Counted from the first letter of the stretch, positions 35,151-46,277 are shown. The stretch: 64,000 nt of DNA from Agromyces archimandritae (GCF_018024495.1 NZ_CP071696.1:1364001-1428000); one strand, 5' to 3'. Made by a program: numbers and translations. The notes: generated by a model from the sequence alone, not told the origin.

Positions 35151-36020
35151 GTGGAGCAACGAGACGACGCCCCGAACACTCGCGCGATCGAGGAGAGCGT
35201 CGTCACCGACTTCAGCGAGCGGATGAGCTACGGCGGGTATCTGGATCTGCCGACGCTGCTGTCGGCGCAGCGCCCGATCAGCGATCCGCCGCACCACGAC
35301 GAACTGCTGTTCATCGTGCAGCATCAGACGACGGAGCTGTGGCTGAAGCTCGTCCTGCACGAGCTGGAGTCGGCGCGCGACCTGCTGCGCGGCGATGAGC
35401 TCGCGCAGGCGTTGAAGCGCATCGCGCGCGTCAAGCACATCCAGCGCACCCTGACCGAGCAGTGGTCGGTGCTCGCGACGCTCACGCCGACGGAGTACCT
35501 GCAGTTCCGCGGCTTCCTCGGCAATGCGAGCGGATTCCAGTCGGCGCAGTACCGGGCGGTGGAGTTCATGCTGGGCAACAAGCATCGCAAGATGCTCGGC
35601 GTGTTCGAGCACGACCCGGCATCCACGGCGATGCTCACCGAGGCGCTCGAGTCGCCGAGCCTGTACGACGAGTTCCTGCGGATGCTCGCGCGCGCCGGCT
35701 ACCCGATCCCTGTTGAGGTGCTGGATCGCGACGTCACCGAGGCGTGGACGTACCGGCCCGAGCTCGTGCCCGTGTTCGCGTCGATCTACGCCGACCCGGA
35801 GCATCATTGGGCGGCGTACGAGACGTGCGAGGAGCTCGTCGACCTCGAGGAGAACTTCCAGCTGTGGCGGTTCCGGCATCTGAAGACGGTCGAGCGCATC
35901 ATCGGCCACAAGCCCGGCACGGGCGGTTCGAGCGGCGCCCCGTTCCTGGAACGCGCGCTGAAGCTCACCTTCTTCCCGGAGCTGTACGCCGTCCGCACCG
36001 AGATCCCGGAGCCGCGATGA
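35151..36020 (+). CDS. kynA: Tryptophan 2,3-dioxygenase
   Basis: A 289-residue heme enzyme oxidising L-tryptophan to N-formylkynurenine. MSYGGYLDLPTLLSAQRPIS, then HHDELLFIVQHQTTELWLKL holds the active-site His and substrate contacts; FRGFLGNASGFQSAQYR and the heme-ligand region FRHLKTVERIIGHKPGTGGS are all present. GTG 35151 has GAGGAAG just before it. It overlaps the next gene by ATGA and begins a three-gene tryptophan degradation operon with kynU. Confidence 0.95.
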   Translation: MEQRDDAPNTRAIEESVVTDFSERMSYGGYLDLPTLLSAQRPISDPPHHDELLFIVQHQTTELWLKLVLHELESARDLLRGDELAQALKRIARVKHIQRTLTEQWSVLATLTPTEYLQFRGFLGNASGFQSAQYRAVEFMLGNKHRKMLGVFEHDPASTAMLTEALESPSLYDEFLRMLARAGYPIPVEVLDRDVTEAWTYRPELVPVFASIYADPEHHWAAYETCEELVDLEENFQLWRFRHLKTVERIIGHKPGTGGSSGAPFLERALKLTFFPELYAVRTEIPEPR

Positions 36021-37091
36021 CCCTCGACCTCGGCCCGGCCGCCCGGCCCGCGCGCCGTTCGCTCTCCGGCGAGCGCCCGGGCGAGACGGGCACGCGGCTG
36101 CCGCCCCTCATCGACCATCACGTGCATCTGCAGCTCGCCGATCCGCATGCGCCGGCGGCGGCCGGCATCGCCGGCGTCGTCGACTTCGGCGCGAATCCGG
36201 CGGTCGTCGCGCGGCTCGCGCGCGAGCTGGGTTCGCCTCGCGTCGTGTACGCGGGGGCGTTCCTGGCGGCGGTCGGCGGGTACCCGGGCGGGCGGGCATG
36301 GCTGCCCGAGGGGCGTTGCGCGAGATCCCCGAGTGGATGCCGCGGCGCGCCCCTCGGCGCTGCCGTCGCCCGCCGAGGCCGCCGTCGACGAGCAGGCGGC
36401 GTTCGGCGCCTCGGCCGTGAAGGTCGTGCTGAACGCGGATGCCGGGCCGGTGTTCGACGCGGCGACGCTCGCGGCGGTCGTCGCCGCGGCCCGCCGGGCG
36501 GGGCTGCCGGTCGCGGTGCACGCCGAGGGCGCGGGCATGGCGGCCCTGGCGATCGAGGCGGGTGTGGATGCCCTCGTGCACACCCCCTGGACCGAAGCCG
36601 TGCCCGACGCGCTCCTCGCAGCCGCCGCCGCGGCCGGGCAGCGCTGGGTGTCGACCCTCGACATCCAGGGCCGCGGGGCATCCACCCCGGAGCTCGCATG
36701 CGCGATCGACAACCTCGCCCGGTTCCGGGCGGCGGGCGGCACCGTGCTCTACGGCACCGACCTCGGCAACGGCGAACTGCCGGCGGGCGTGAACCCGCGC
36801 GAGATCGCCGCGCTCGTCGCGGCCGGCCTCGAAGCGCCGGGGATCGTCGCGGCGCTCACGGACCCGTGGCCGGCGGCATCCGCACCCCGCGGGGTGTCGA
36901 CGTTCGTGCCGGGCGAGGTGCCGGCCTCGCTCGAGGAGCTGCCGGCGTGGCTCGCGAGCGCGGTCGTCGTGCCGAGCGAGGGGCTCGACCTCGACCCGGA
37001 TGCGTGGGGGCCGCCGGCTGAGGCGAGCGCCGCCCGCAGCACGGCCGACGCGGCATCCACCCGGCCCGAGACCCCCGCGGAGCGCCCGTGA
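36017..37091 (+). pseudogene. Amidohydrolase in the kynurenine operon, frameshifted at two short runs; candidate formamidase
   Basis: The N-terminal part has the metal-binding HxH motif (LIDHHVHLQLAD) of the amidohydrolase superfamily. Reading continues to GGRAWLPEG, then is lost. The main body resumes in another frame: RPSALPSPAEAAVDEQAAFG, then VKVVLNADAGP, PVAVHAEGAG, DALVHTPWTE and VLYGTDLGNGELPAGVN, with the further His and Asp ligands. Adding one G at 36310-36313 and one C at 36327-36330 gives a continuous EGALREIPRVDAA joint, about 358 residues. It overlaps kynA (ATGA) and kynU (GTGA). No kynB is present, so this enzyme may hydrolyse N-formylkynurenine. That function is inferred from position. 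Confidence 0.75.
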
Positions 37092-38347
37092 CCCTCGACT
37101 CGCAGCTCGCCTACGCCCGCCGCGCCGACCGTGCCGACGGGCTCGCGCACTACCGCAAGCGGTTCGCCGGCGCCGAGACCCCGCTCGTGTACTTCGACGG
37201 CAATTCGCTCGGCAGGCCGCCGATCGCCGCCATCGAACGCGTCGAACGGTTCCTCCGCGAGGAATGGACCGGGCGGCTGATCCGCGGCTGGGACGAGTCG
37301 TGGCTCGGGCTCGCGCTCGAGATCGGCGACCGCATCGGCCGGGCCGTGATCGGCGCGAAGCCGGGGCAGACCGCGATCGGCGACTCGACGACGGTGCTGC
37401 TGTACAAGCTCGCGCGGGCGGCGCTGGACGCGCAGATGGCCCGGGATCCGCGCCGCGTGGAAATCGTCGTCGGCACCGACGACTTCCCCACCGACCGCTA
37501 TGTGCTGGACGGCATCGCCCGAGAGCGCGGGGCGAGGCTCAGGTGGATCCGGTCCGACCCGGCCGGCGGCGTCACCCCGGCCGAACTCGCCCAGGTCGCC
37601 GGCCCCGAGACGGCCCTCGTCGTGCTCTCGCACGTCGCGTACCGTTCCGGGCACCTCGCCGATGCGCCCGAGCTGACCCGCATCGCCCACGACGCCGGCG
37701 CGCTCACCCTCTGGGACCTCTGCCATTCGGCCGGCTCGGTTCCGGTGCAGGCCGACCTCTGGGGCTTCGACCTCGCCGTCGGCTGCACCTACAAGTACCT
37801 GAACGGCGGGCCGGGCTCGCCGGCGTTCGCGTTCGTGCGCGAGGACCTGCAGTCGGCGCTCGCGCAACCGATCCAGGGCTGGTGGGGGGCCGCGGATCAG
37901 TTCGCGATGGGCCCCGAGTACGTGCCGGCCGCCGGCATCCGCCGCTTCCTCAGCGGCACGTCGCCGGTGCTCGGCATGCTGCCCATGCAGGACACGCTCG
38001 CGATGATCGAGGATGCGGGCATGCCTGCGATCCGTCAGAAGTCGGTGCACCTGACCGCGTTCGCGGTCGCCCTCGCCGAGGAATGGCTCGCCCCGCTCGG
38101 CGCGACCCTCGCCTCCCCCGCCGATCCCGCCGAACGCGGCGGCCACGTCACCTTCGCCCATCCGTCGATGCGCGAGGTCACCGCCCGTCTCTGGCAGCAG
38201 GATGTCATCCCCGACTACCGCGACCCCGGGGGCCTCCGCATCGGCCTCTCGCCGCTGTCGACCTCGTTCGAGGAGGTGCACGCCGGCATGGCCGCCGTCC
38301 GCGACACCCTGAAGGCGGTGCTGCTGGAGCGCACGGGGCTCGCCTGA
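37088..38347 (+). CDS. kynU: Kynureninase
   Basis: A 419-residue PLP enzyme splitting kynurenine to anthranilate and alanine. It has [53 protein letters not shown] and the PLP-lysine motif [16 protein letters not shown]. Length and order match the family. It overlaps the upstream amidohydrolase by GTGA, so the operon feeds tryptophan to anthranilate. Confidence 0.95.
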   Translation: MTLDSQLAYARRADRADGLAHYRKRFAGAETPLVYFDGNSLGRPPIAAIERVERFLREEWTGRLIRGWDESWLGLALEIGDRIGRAVIGAKPGQTAIGDSTTVLLYKLARAALDAQMARDPRRVEIVVGTDDFPTDRYVLDGIARERGARLRWIRSDPAGGVTPAELAQVAGPETALVVLSHVAYRSGHLADAPELTRIAHDAGALTLWDLCHSAGSVPVQADLWGFDLAVGCTYKYLNGGPGSPAFAFVREDLQSALAQPIQGWWGAADQFAMGPEYVPAAGIRRFLSGTSPVLGMLPMQDTLAMIEDAGMPAIRQKSVHLTAFAVALAEEWLAPLGATLASPADPAERGGHVTFAHPSMREVTARLWQQDVIPDYRDPGGLRIGLSPLSTSFEEVHAGMAAVRDTLKAVLLERTGLA

Positions 38348-38397
38348 CGCGTGCCGTGTCGCCGCAGTGGATGCCGGGGCGCGCCGCCTCCCGCCGG

Positions 38398-38403
38398 TAG
38401 ACT
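38398..38403 (+). promoter_or_regulatory. -10 box of the purS-purQ unit
   Basis: TAGACT lies within GCCGGTAGACTCGAG, a 15-base string also present unchanged before purL (48861-48875). A matching -35 box is not obvious. Confidence 0.5.
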
Positions 38404-38439
38404 CGAGGCATCCATTCTCGCCACCGGACGGAGCACCAC

Positions 38440-38766
38440 GTGCCAACAATCGTCGTCGACGTCATGCCCAAGGCCGAACTCCTCGACCCCCAGGGCAAGG
38501 CCGTGGCCGGTGCGCTCGCGCGCATCGGTGCCGCCGGCATCGACGGTGTGCGCATCGGCAAGCGTTTCGAGCTCACGGTCGCCGGCCCGATCGACGACGC
38601 ACTGCGGGCCGAGGTGCAGCGGATCGCGGAGGAGATCCTGTCGAACTCCGTCATCGAAGACGTCGTCGGCATCCACTACGAGCAGTCGAACGCGGAACTC
38701 GCCGAGGCGGCGGCATCCGCCCCCGCCGCCGAGGGCTACGACGCGCCCGCCGGCGAGACGCACTGA
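38440..38766 (+). CDS. purS: FGAM synthase subunit PurS
   Basis: A 108-residue subunit with the PurS pattern [41 protein letters not shown]. It bridges PurQ and PurL in the small-type FGAM synthase complex and helps channel ammonia. GTG 38440. The last ~25 residues are an Ala/Glu-rich extension. purQ follows after eight bases. Confidence 0.93.
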   Translation: MPTIVVDVMPKAELLDPQGKAVAGALARIGAAGIDGVRIGKRFELTVAGPIDDALRAEVQRIAEEILSNSVIEDVVGIHYEQSNAELAEAAASAPAAEGYDAPAGETH

Positions 38767-38774
38767 GGCCGGCC

Positions 38775-39473
<699 letters not shown>

Positions 39474-39515
39474 GGCGCGGCCGCGCCGCTCGGACGCGGC
39501 TGCTGCGCGGCCCGC

Positions 39516-40031
39516 TCAGGCGCGCTGCCGGGCGGCTTCGACGGCGCGGATCGCGAAGCGGGTGCTCTCGAGCTGGTCTTCGGGGGCGCCGGCGGCCTCG
39601 CGGAGGGCGAGGGCGGCACGGAAGTCGGCGAGCGCGGCATCCAGCTCACCGATTTCGAAGCGGGTCTTGCCGCGGTGCTGCAGGCCGATGGCCTCGTGCA
39701 CCCGCCACTCGTGGGTGCGGGCGTCTGCGATGCAGGCCGTGAACTCCGAGAGCGCCTCGTCGTAGCGGCCGTGCGCCTGCAGGATGGTCGCGCGGAGCAG
39801 GCGCGGGCGCTGGATGTCGCGCCGCTCCCCCGTGAACCGGGCGAGGCGGAGGGCCTGGTTGGCCTGGTCGAGGGCCTCGTCGAGCTGGCCGGAGACCTTG
39901 AACAGCCAGGCGCGTTCGCAGATCGCGTCGCGGCTGCGGAGCTGCCCGAGGGCATCGATGCGGCGCCCGACTTCGAGCAGGTCGACCTGCTCGCGGAGCG
40001 TTTCGGGGTCGTATCCGAGGATGAGCGGCAT
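39516..40031 (-). CDS. Tetratricopeptide-repeat protein
   Basis: A 171-residue helical protein with about three TPR-like units: AICERAWLFKVSGQLDEALD, then LLRATILQAHGRYDEALSEF and LQHRGKTRFEIGELDAALAD with FRAAL. It is likely a cytosolic scaffold; partner unknown. It is convergent with purQ. Confidence 0.85.
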   Translation of the reverse strand: MPLILGYDPETLREQVDLLEVGRRIDALGQLRSRDAICERAWLFKVSGQLDEALDQANQALRLARFTGERRDIQRPRLLRATILQAHGRYDEALSEFTACIADARTHEWRVHEAIGLQHRGKTRFEIGELDAALADFRAALALREAAGAPEDQLESTRFAIRAVEAARQRA

Positions 40032-40340
40032 AGCCGTTCCAGGCTAACCACCACGGGCCGTTGCCGCGCCCAGCCCGGCGGCCGTGTCGCGCCCGCCGCC
40101 GCGCCCGCCTCCCGCGCCCGCCGCCCGCGCTCGCCGCCCGCGCCCGCCATCCAGAACGCTGTCCGGCGCTCACGCGCGCCATGGATTCGGAGATCGCCAC
40201 GGTTTCGGATGGATAGGCCCGGATCCATCCGAAACGGTGGCGATCTCCGGAACGGTGGCGGCATGACGGCGCGCAGCACGGCGCCGGCGCATACGGAAGG
40301 GGCGGGGATGCCGCAGCATCCCCGCCCCCGGTGCGGTGCG
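40032..40340. other. Intergenic region downstream of the catalase gene
   Basis: No gene is supported. It contains a low-complexity CGCC/CCGC-rich block (about 40080-40145) and the family D hairpin (40189-40248). Confidence 0.6.
40189..40248. repeat. Family D inverted repeat, probable terminator
   Basis: Two 25-base arms (40189-40213, 40224-40248) pair with a single mismatch around the ten-base loop TAGGCCCGGA. Left arm begins GGAGATCGCCACGG. A further GGAACGGTGGCGGC follows the right arm, echoing GAAACGGTGGCG inside it. It lies 3' of the catalase gene, so a terminator is likely. Confidence 0.8.
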
Positions 40341-41810
40341 TTACGCCGCGCCGTCTTCGACGGCGGCCTGCGCATACGCGGCGCGGAGCAGCTCGCCGAG
40401 TCCGGCATCCACGTTCGTCCAGTACTGGAAGAAGCGCTCGCGGATGTCGTCGATCGTGATCGCCTGGGCCTGGCCGAGCAGGGTCGCGTGGAAGCGCTCC
40501 TTCGTCTCGGCGGAGTACACCTCGCGGTAGAGGGTGCCGGGCTGGCCGAAGTCGTCGTCCTCGGCGTGCAGGGTGGCGGCGGTTCGGGTGAGCTCCCCGT
40601 CCGATTCCCAGGAGCCGGCGCCGGCGGCCTCGGCGGATGCCGTGGGCCCGCCGAATGAGTTCGGCGCGTACACGGGCACGCTCGGGTCGTTGAAGCCGTG
40701 GCGCTGCGCGCCGTCCTGCGAGTAGTTGTGCACCTCGGCGGCGTGCGGGGCGTTCACCGGGATCTGGTTGTAGTTGGTGCCGACGCGGTAGCGCTGCGCG
40801 TCGGGGTAGCTGAACACGCGGGCCATGAGCATCTTGTCGGGGCTGATGTCGATGCCGGGCACGGTGTTCGCGGGCGACAGGGCGGCCTGCTCGATCTCGG
40901 CGAAGAAGTTCTTCGGGTTGCGGTTCAGCGTGAAGTGGCCGACCGGGATGAGCGGGTAGTCGGCGTGCGGCCACACCTTGGTGAGGTCGAACGGGTTGAA
41001 GCGGTAGCCGGCGGCGTCGGCGTACGGCATCACCTGCACGAAGACGTCCCACGTGGGGTGCTCGCCCCGCTCGATGGCCTCGTAGAGGTCGCGGCGGTAG
41101 TAGTCGGCGTCGGCGCCGGCGATGGCCTCGGCCTCCTCGCCCGAGAGGTACAGGTCGCCCTGGCGGGTCTTGAAGTGGTACTTGACCCAGAAGCGCTCGC
41201 CGGCGGCGTTGATCCACTGGTAGGTGTGCGAGCCGTAGCCGTTCATCGTGCGCCACGACTGCGGCAGGCCGCGGTCGCCCATGAGATAGGTGACCTGGTG
41301 GGCCGACTCGGGCGAGAGGGTCCAGAAGTCCCACTGCATGTCCGAGTCGCGGAGGCCGGAACCCGGCAGGCGCTTCTGCGAGTGGATGAAGTCGGGGAAC
41401 TTGATGCCGTCGCGGATGAAGAACACCGGGGTGTTGTTGCCGACGATGTCGTAGTTGCCCTCGGTCGTGTAGAAGCGCAGCGCGAAGCCGCGAACGTCGC
41501 GCCACGTGTCGGGCGAGCCCATCTCGCCGGCGACGGAGGAGAAGCGCAGCAGCGTCTCGCTCTTCGCGCCCTTCTGGAAGACCGCGGCGCGCGTGTACTG
41601 CGAGACGTCCTCCGTCGCGACGAACTCGCCGAACGCGCCGCCGCCCTTGGCGTGGACGATGCGCTCGGGGATGCGCTCGCGGTTGAACTGCGCGAGCTTC
41701 TCGACGAGGTAGCGGTCGTGCAGCGCGGTGGTGCCGTCGGCGCCGGTCGTGAGGGAGTGCGCGTCGCTCGGCACGGGGGTGCCGGTCTGGGTGGTGGTGT
41801 TCTCCGCCAT
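40341..41810 (-). CDS. katA: Monofunctional catalase
   Basis: A 489-residue heme catalase. [20 protein letters not shown] carries the catalytic His, [18 protein letters not shown] the active-site Asn, [10 protein letters not shown] the distal pocket, and [15 protein letters not shown] the proximal heme-ligand Tyr (R.FSY.D). Length fits the small-subunit clade. GGAACC precedes ATG 41810. It lies 44 bases downstream of a Fur-family regulator on the same strand, a peroxide-response arrangement. Confidence 0.95.
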   Translation of the reverse strand: MAENTTTQTGTPVPSDAHSLTTGADGTTALHDRYLVEKLAQFNRERIPERIVHAKGGGAFGEFVATEDVSQYTRAAVFQKGAKSETLLRFSSVAGEMGSPDTWRDVRGFALRFYTTEGNYDIVGNNTPVFFIRDGIKFPDFIHSQKRLPGSGLRDSDMQWDFWTLSPESAHQVTYLMGDRGLPQSWRTMNGYGSHTYQWINAAGERFWVKYHFKTRQGDLYLSGEEAEAIAGADADYYRRDLYEAIERGEHPTWDVFVQVMPYADAAGYRFNPFDLTKVWPHADYPLIPVGHFTLNRNPKNFFAEIEQAALSPANTVPGIDISPDKMLMARVFSYPDAQRYRVGTNYNQIPVNAPHAAEVHNYSQDGAQRHGFNDPSVPVYAPNSFGGPTASAEAAGAGSWESDGELTRTAATLHAEDDDFGQPGTLYREVYSAETKERFHATLLGQAQAITIDDIRERFFQYWTNVDAGLGELLRAAYAQAAVEDGAA

Positions 41811-41854
41811 GGGTTCCTTCTCTGTCGTCGCCCGGGACTCTCCCGGGCGTGGGG

Positions 41855-42355
41855 TCAGACGATGGGTTCGGGGGTGGATGCCGTGGGCCGGCCCTCGGGC
41901 GCGGCCCCGTCGCCGTGGGCCACGGCATCCACTGCACGACAGTCGGCGCACACGCCCCAGAAGGTGACCTCGGCGCGCTCGATGCGGAAGCCGTGATCGT
42001 GGCCGGGGGTGAGGCACGGGGAGGCGCCGACGAGGCAGTCGACGTCTTCGACGCGGCCGCAGCCGGTGCAGACGAGGTGGTGGTGGTTGTCTCCGACGCG
42101 GCGCTCGTAGCGGGCGGGTGAGCCGGCCGGTTCGATGCGGCGCAGGATGCCGGCGTCGGCGAGGGCGCCGAGCACCCCGTAGACGGCCTGCAGCGAGGTG
42201 GACGGGAGGGTTTCGGCGACGCGGGCGTAGACGGCCTCGGCACCCTCGTGTGGGTGGTCTTCGAGGGCGTCGAGCACGGCGAGCCGGGGCGCGGTGACCT
42301 TGAGCCCGGCGTCGCGCAGCACGCGGGCGTGCGGGGCGTCGTACTGCTCGGGCAT
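41855..42355 (-). CDS. furA: Fur-family peroxide/iron regulator (FurA-like)
   Basis: A 166-residue Fur protein. The winged helix is [20 protein letters not shown], then [20 protein letters not shown]. The metal/dimer domain has [20 protein letters not shown] and [19 protein letters not shown] with two CxxC pairs. Linked to katA, it is probably a FurA/PerR-type sensor that represses both genes. ATG 42355 sits six bases after TACGAT, so the mRNA is probably leaderless. The Gly/Ala/Pro-rich C-terminal tail holds GTGGATGC words. Confidence 0.92.
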   Translation of the reverse strand: MPEQYDAPHARVLRDAGLKVTAPRLAVLDALEDHPHEGAEAVYARVAETLPSTSLQAVYGVLGALADAGILRRIEPAGSPARYERRVGDNHHHLVCTGCGRVEDVDCLVGASPCLTPGHDHGFRIERAEVTFWGVCADCRAVDAVAHGDGAAPEGRPTASTPEPIV

Positions 42356-42376
42356 GCCCCGATCGTAGCAGTTGTT

Positions 42377-42389
42377 TTGAGGCATTCAA
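42377..42389. promoter_or_regulatory. Probable FurA operator
   Basis: TTGAGGCATTCAA, an inverted TTGA-N5-TCAA repeat inside a longer AT-rich stretch, covers the region just upstream of the -10 box (42362-42367) of furA. Position and symmetry suit autorepression by the Fur protein. Confidence 0.6.
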
Positions 42390-42643
42390 GACAATGAACG
42401 ACTCAAGACATCGAGGATCGCTCAGCGTCGCGCCGAGGCATCCGCACCCGGCGCCGCGCGGCCCGCCTCATGCGCAGATGAGCACGTGAAACGCGCCCGC
42501 AACAACATGAGAGAATGATGCTCAACGTCGGCCTCATCCGGTACATCGTCCGTGCCACCGACGGACGGGGCCGCGCCCACCGCACCCCCACCCCGCGCCG
42601 CACCACAGCATCCGCGACGCCCCGCCGAGAGGTCATCCACCCG

Positions 42644-43696
42644 ATGAGATTCCGTTCCCGCCCCGCCCGGGCCGCCGCCGCAGCGGTCGCCGCCGCCGCA
42701 GCCCTCACCCTCGCCGCCTGCTCCTCGGGCGGCTCCGACAGCGAGGGCGGCGACGCCGAGAGCTTCGGCGAGCTGAACATCCAGCTCTCCTGGGTGAAGA
42801 ACGCCGAATTCGCCGGCGAGTACTTCGCCATCGAGAACGGCTACTTCGCCGACGCCGGCTTCGACGACGTCACCCTCACCGCCGGCCCCACCGCGACCGA
42901 GGCGACCGTGCTGTCGGGCACCGCGCTCGTCGGCGTCTCGAACCCGGTCTCGACCGCGCCGGTCATCCTCGAGGAAGACGCGCCGCTGAAGATCATCGGC
43001 ACGACCTACCAGAAGAACCCGTACACGATCCTCTCGATCGCCGGCAAGGGCGACATCAAGACCCCCGCCGACCTCGTCGGCAAGAAGATCGGCGTGCAGG
43101 CCGGCCCGAACGAGACCCTCTTCGACGCCCTCCTCGCCGTCAACGAGATCGACCCGTCCGAGGTCACCAAGGTCCCCGTCGAGTACGACCCGGCGCCCCT
43201 CGTCAACGGCGAGGTCGACGGCTTCTTCGCCTTCGTCACCAACGAGTCCATCACCGTCGAGAACCTCGGCAACGAGGTCGTGAACCTGCTCCTCGCCGAC
43301 AACGGCCTGCCGTTCGTCGCCGAGAGCTTCGTCGTCACCGACCAGTCCATCGCCGAGAACCGCGAAGCCCTCAAGGCCTTCCTCTACGCCGAAGTGCTCG
43401 GCTGGAAGGACGCCGTCGCCGACGCCGACGAGTCCGCCCGCCTCGCCGTCGAGGTCTACGGCAAGGACCTCGGCCTCGACGCAGCCAAGGAGATCGCCCA
43501 GGCCAAGGCCCAGAACGAACTGCTCATCGTCACCGACGAGACCGATGCCAACGGCCTGCTGACGATCAGCGACGAGCTGCAGAAGCAGTCGATCGCCTCG
43601 CTCGCCGCCGCCGGCTACGAGATCGACGCCGAGCAGCTCTTCGACATGAGCCTGCTCGCCGAGGTCTACGACGAGCACCCCGAACTGCTCGAGTAA
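42644..43696 (+). CDS. NMT1/THI5-like ABC transporter substrate-binding lipoprotein
   Basis: A 350-residue lipoprotein with lipobox LAAC after an Ala-rich signal. The mature protein has [20 protein letters not shown], then [17 protein letters not shown], the NMT1/SsuA-type pattern, and [20 protein letters not shown]. The ligand is probably a pyrimidine, riboflavin-like or similar small cyclic compound; the sequence does not decide, and I see no TPP riboswitch upstream. ATG 42644 has GAGAGG eleven bases before it. It starts a four-gene importer operon. Confidence 0.88.
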   Translation: MRFRSRPARAAAAAVAAAAALTLAACSSGGSDSEGGDAESFGELNIQLSWVKNAEFAGEYFAIENGYFADAGFDDVTLTAGPTATEATVLSGTALVGVSNPVSTAPVILEEDAPLKIIGTTYQKNPYTILSIAGKGDIKTPADLVGKKIGVQAGPNETLFDALLAVNEIDPSEVTKVPVEYDPAPLVNGEVDGFFAFVTNESITVENLGNEVVNLLLADNGLPFVAESFVVTDQSIAENREALKAFLYAEVLGWKDAVADADESARLAVEVYGKDLGLDAAKEIAQAKAQNELLIVTDETDANGLLTISDELQKQSIASLAAAGYEIDAEQLFDMSLLAEVYDEHPELLE

Positions 43697-43715
43697 ACAA
43701 GGAACGACCATCGCC

Positions 43716-44525
43716 GTGAACGCGAACACCGCCGCTGCCCGGGGCACCGCCCCGGGCAGCGGCATCGCCATCGACGGGCTCGGCAAGACCTTCGCGTCCG
43801 GCCGCAAGACCGTCACCGCCCTGCAGGACGTGACCCTGCACACCGAGCAGGGCAGCTTCCTGTCGCTGCTCGGCCCCTCCGGCTGCGGCAAGTCGACGAT
43901 CCTGCGCATCCTCGCAGGCCTCGAATCCGCCACCGGCGGCACCGCCGCCGTCGACGGCAAGACCCCCGAACAGCTCCGCGACGCCCACGAACTCGGCATC
44001 GCGTTCCAGGATTCGGCGCTGCTGCCCTGGCGCAGCGTCCGCGCCAACATCCGCCTCCCCTTCGAGGTCGCAGGCCTGCCCGTCGACGCCCGACTCGTCG
44101 ACGACCTCATCGAACTCGTCGGCCTCCGCGGATTCGAGGACGCCAAGCCCGGCCAGCTCTCCGGCGGCATGCGGCAGCGGGCATCCATCGCCCGGTCGCT
44201 CGTGCTGAAGCCCTCCGTGCTGCTCCTCGACGAACCCTTCGGCGCCCTCGACGACATGACCAGGCAGCGGCTGAACCTCGAGCTGCTGCGCATCTGGACC
44301 GAGAAGCCGGCGACGACCCTCATGGTCACCCACGGCATCTCCGAAGCGATCTTCCTCTCCGACCAGGTCGCCGTCATGACGCCCCGGCCCGGCCGCATCC
44401 GCGAGATCATGACGATCGACCTGCCGCGCCCGCGCACCCCCGAGATGATGCGCACCCCCGAGTTCCACGCCTACGTCGACCACGCGCAGGAGCTGCTCTT
44501 CGGCGGCCCCGACCCGGAGGTCTGA
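43716..44525 (+). CDS. ABC transporter ATP-binding protein (NMT1/SsuB type)
   Basis: A 269-residue ATPase: Walker [17 protein letters not shown]-loop [13 protein letters not shown], signature [15 protein letters not shown], Walker [15 protein letters not shown]-loop [10 protein letters not shown]. It powers import with the two downstream permeases. GTG 43716 has AAGGAA upstream. TGATG overlap joins it to the next gene. Confidence 0.92.
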   Translation: MNANTAAARGTAPGSGIAIDGLGKTFASGRKTVTALQDVTLHTEQGSFLSLLGPSGCGKSTILRILAGLESATGGTAAVDGKTPEQLRDAHELGIAFQDSALLPWRSVRANIRLPFEVAGLPVDARLVDDLIELVGLRGFEDAKPGQLSGGMRQRASIARSLVLKPSVLLLDEPFGALDDMTRQRLNLELLRIWTEKPATTLMVTHGISEAIFLSDQVAVMTPRPGRIREIMTIDLPRPRTPEMMRTPEFHAYVDHAQELLFGGPDPEV

Positions 44526-45325
44526 TGCGCGCCGTCCGCACCCACCCGGTCGTCAGCGGCCTCATCGGGGTCGTGGCTCTGATCGCCGTCTGGTGGATCG
44601 GGGCCGCCCTGTTCTTCCAGCGCGGCGACGGCACCGGGGCCGTGCCCACCCCGCCCGACGTCGTCACCCGGCTCATCGAAGACGGCTGGGCGTTCTACTC
44701 CGCGAACCTCGCCGTCACCCTCGGCGAAGCCGGCATCGGCTACCTCTTCGGCAACGTGCTCGCCCTGCTCATCGCCGCCGTCGTGCTCGTCTTCCCGCGC
44801 GCCGAAACCGTCGCGATGCAGGTCGCCGTCGTCAGCTACTGCATCCCCATCGTCGCCATCGGGCCCATCATCTTCATCGTCATCGGCGCGCCGAAGACCG
44901 GCGAAGCATCCGGCACCGCCGTCGTGCTCGCCGGCCTCAGCGTCTTCTTCACGACCATGGTCGGCTCGGTGCTCGGCTTCAAATCCGCCGACCGCGCCTC
45001 GCTCGACCTCGTACGCGCCTACGGCGGCGGATCCTTTGCGCAGCTGCGTTTCGTCCGCCTGCGCTCGGCACTGCCCGGCATCTTCGCCTCGCTGCAGATC
45101 GCCGCGCCCGCCGCGTTCCTCGGCGCCATCCTCGGGGAATACTTCGGCGGCGTCGACGTCGGCCTCGGGCCGGCGATGACCTACGCCATGCAGAACCTCG
45201 ACGCCGCCCGCCTCTGGGGCATCGCCCTCGTCTCCGGCCTCGTCGCCGGCGGCGCGTACGCGCTCATCGGCCTCGCCGGCCGCATCGTGAACCCGTGGGT
45301 GCACCGCGAACGGAGGAGCGCATGA
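44525..45325 (+). CDS. ABC transporter permease 1
   Basis: A 266-residue BPD-type permease with about six helices and the EAA-like loop FKSADRASLDLVRAYGGGSF followed by AQLRFVRLRSALP. It pairs with the next permease, which has a different sequence, so the channel is probably a heterodimer. It overlaps both neighbours. Confidence 0.9.
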   Translation: MRAVRTHPVVSGLIGVVALIAVWWIGAALFFQRGDGTGAVPTPPDVVTRLIEDGWAFYSANLAVTLGEAGIGYLFGNVLALLIAAVVLVFPRAETVAMQVAVVSYCIPIVAIGPIIFIVIGAPKTGEASGTAVVLAGLSVFFTTMVGSVLGFKSADRASLDLVRAYGGGSFAQLRFVRLRSALPGIFASLQIAAPAAFLGAILGEYFGGVDVGLGPAMTYAMQNLDAARLWGIALVSGLVAGGAYALIGLAGRIVNPWVHRERRSA

Positions 45326-46173
45326 CGGCATCCGTCGACGAACCCGTCGAGACGCCCGAAGAAGCCGGCGCCGACGCGCAGTCGTTCGCCTCTCGCGCCG
45401 CGGCCTTCGGCGGCGTATGGCGCAACCTCGCGACCGGCCTCGTGTCGCTGGCGATCGTGCTCGTGCTGTGGTGGGTGCTGCTGTGGGCCTTCGACGTCTC
45501 CCCCTACGTCGGCAAGGGGCCGCTCGACGTGTTCGCGTACCTCTTCCTCGACGAGGATGCCGGCGAGCACCTCGGCGCCCTCGGCACCCTCCTCGGCGAA
45601 ACCCTCGTCGACGCCGCGATCGGCTTCGTCACCGGCCTCGCGCTCGCGATCGTCATCGCCGCCCTGTTCATGCTCTCGCGCGGCGTCGAAGCGGCGCTCA
45701 TGCCGGTGGCGATGCTCTTCCGCAGCGTTCCGCTCATCGCGATGGCGCCCGTGCTCATCCTCATCTTCGGCCGCCAGGGTGCGACCGTCGCGGCGATGGG
45801 CGCGATCGTCGTCCTCTTCCCGGCGCTCGTGACGATCGTCACCGGCCTCCGCAGCGCGTCGAAGGCGATGACCGACGTCGTCACCGTCTACGGCGGCGGC
45901 ACCTGGAAGCAGCTCAGGCTCGTCGCCTTCCCGTCGAGCCTGCCGTCGTTCTTCGCGGCGGTGCGCATCTCGATCCCCGGCGCGATCACCGGAGCCCTCC
46001 TCGCCGAATGGCTCGCGACCGGCCGCGGCCTCGGCTACGGCATCGTCTCGGCCATCGGCCGCGCCCGCATCAGCGAGGTCTGGGCCGACGTCGTCGCGAT
46101 CACGCTCGTCTCGATCGTGCTCTACAACCTGGCCCTCGTGGTCGAGACGGCGGTGCTGAAGCGGCGGTCGTGA
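45322..46173 (+). CDS. ABC transporter permease 2
   Basis: A 283-residue BPD-type permease. The first 35 residues are acidic and cytoplasmic (DEPVETPEEAGADAQ). Helices follow, and the EAA loop is RSASKAMTDVVTVYGGGTWK, then QLRLVAFPSSLPSFF. GGAGGAG precedes ATG 45322. It ends the importer operon; a family E repeat lies 105 bases after its stop. Confidence 0.9.
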   Translation: MTASVDEPVETPEEAGADAQSFASRAAAFGGVWRNLATGLVSLAIVLVLWWVLLWAFDVSPYVGKGPLDVFAYLFLDEDAGEHLGALGTLLGETLVDAAIGFVTGLALAIVIAALFMLSRGVEAALMPVAMLFRSVPLIAMAPVLILIFGRQGATVAAMGAIVVLFPALVTIVTGLRSASKAMTDVVTVYGGGTWKQLRLVAFPSSLPSFFAAVRISIPGAITGALLAEWLATGRGLGYGIVSAIGRARISEVWADVVAITLVSIVLYNLALVVETAVLKRRS

Positions 46174-46277
46174 GCGGGCGTGCCGGCATCCGTCCGGCAT
46201 CCGTCCGGCATCCGCCGCTGTTCGCACGAGCGGGCGACGGCGGGGCCGCCGGTGCGTCCCGGCATCCGCCCGCGTCA

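Noticed and set aside
42421..42643. TPP or other riboswitch before the NMT1-type transporter
   Set aside because: No CUGAGA or ACCUGA-type core or other conserved riboswitch segment was found. Only a small CCGTGCC...GACGG hairpin is visible.
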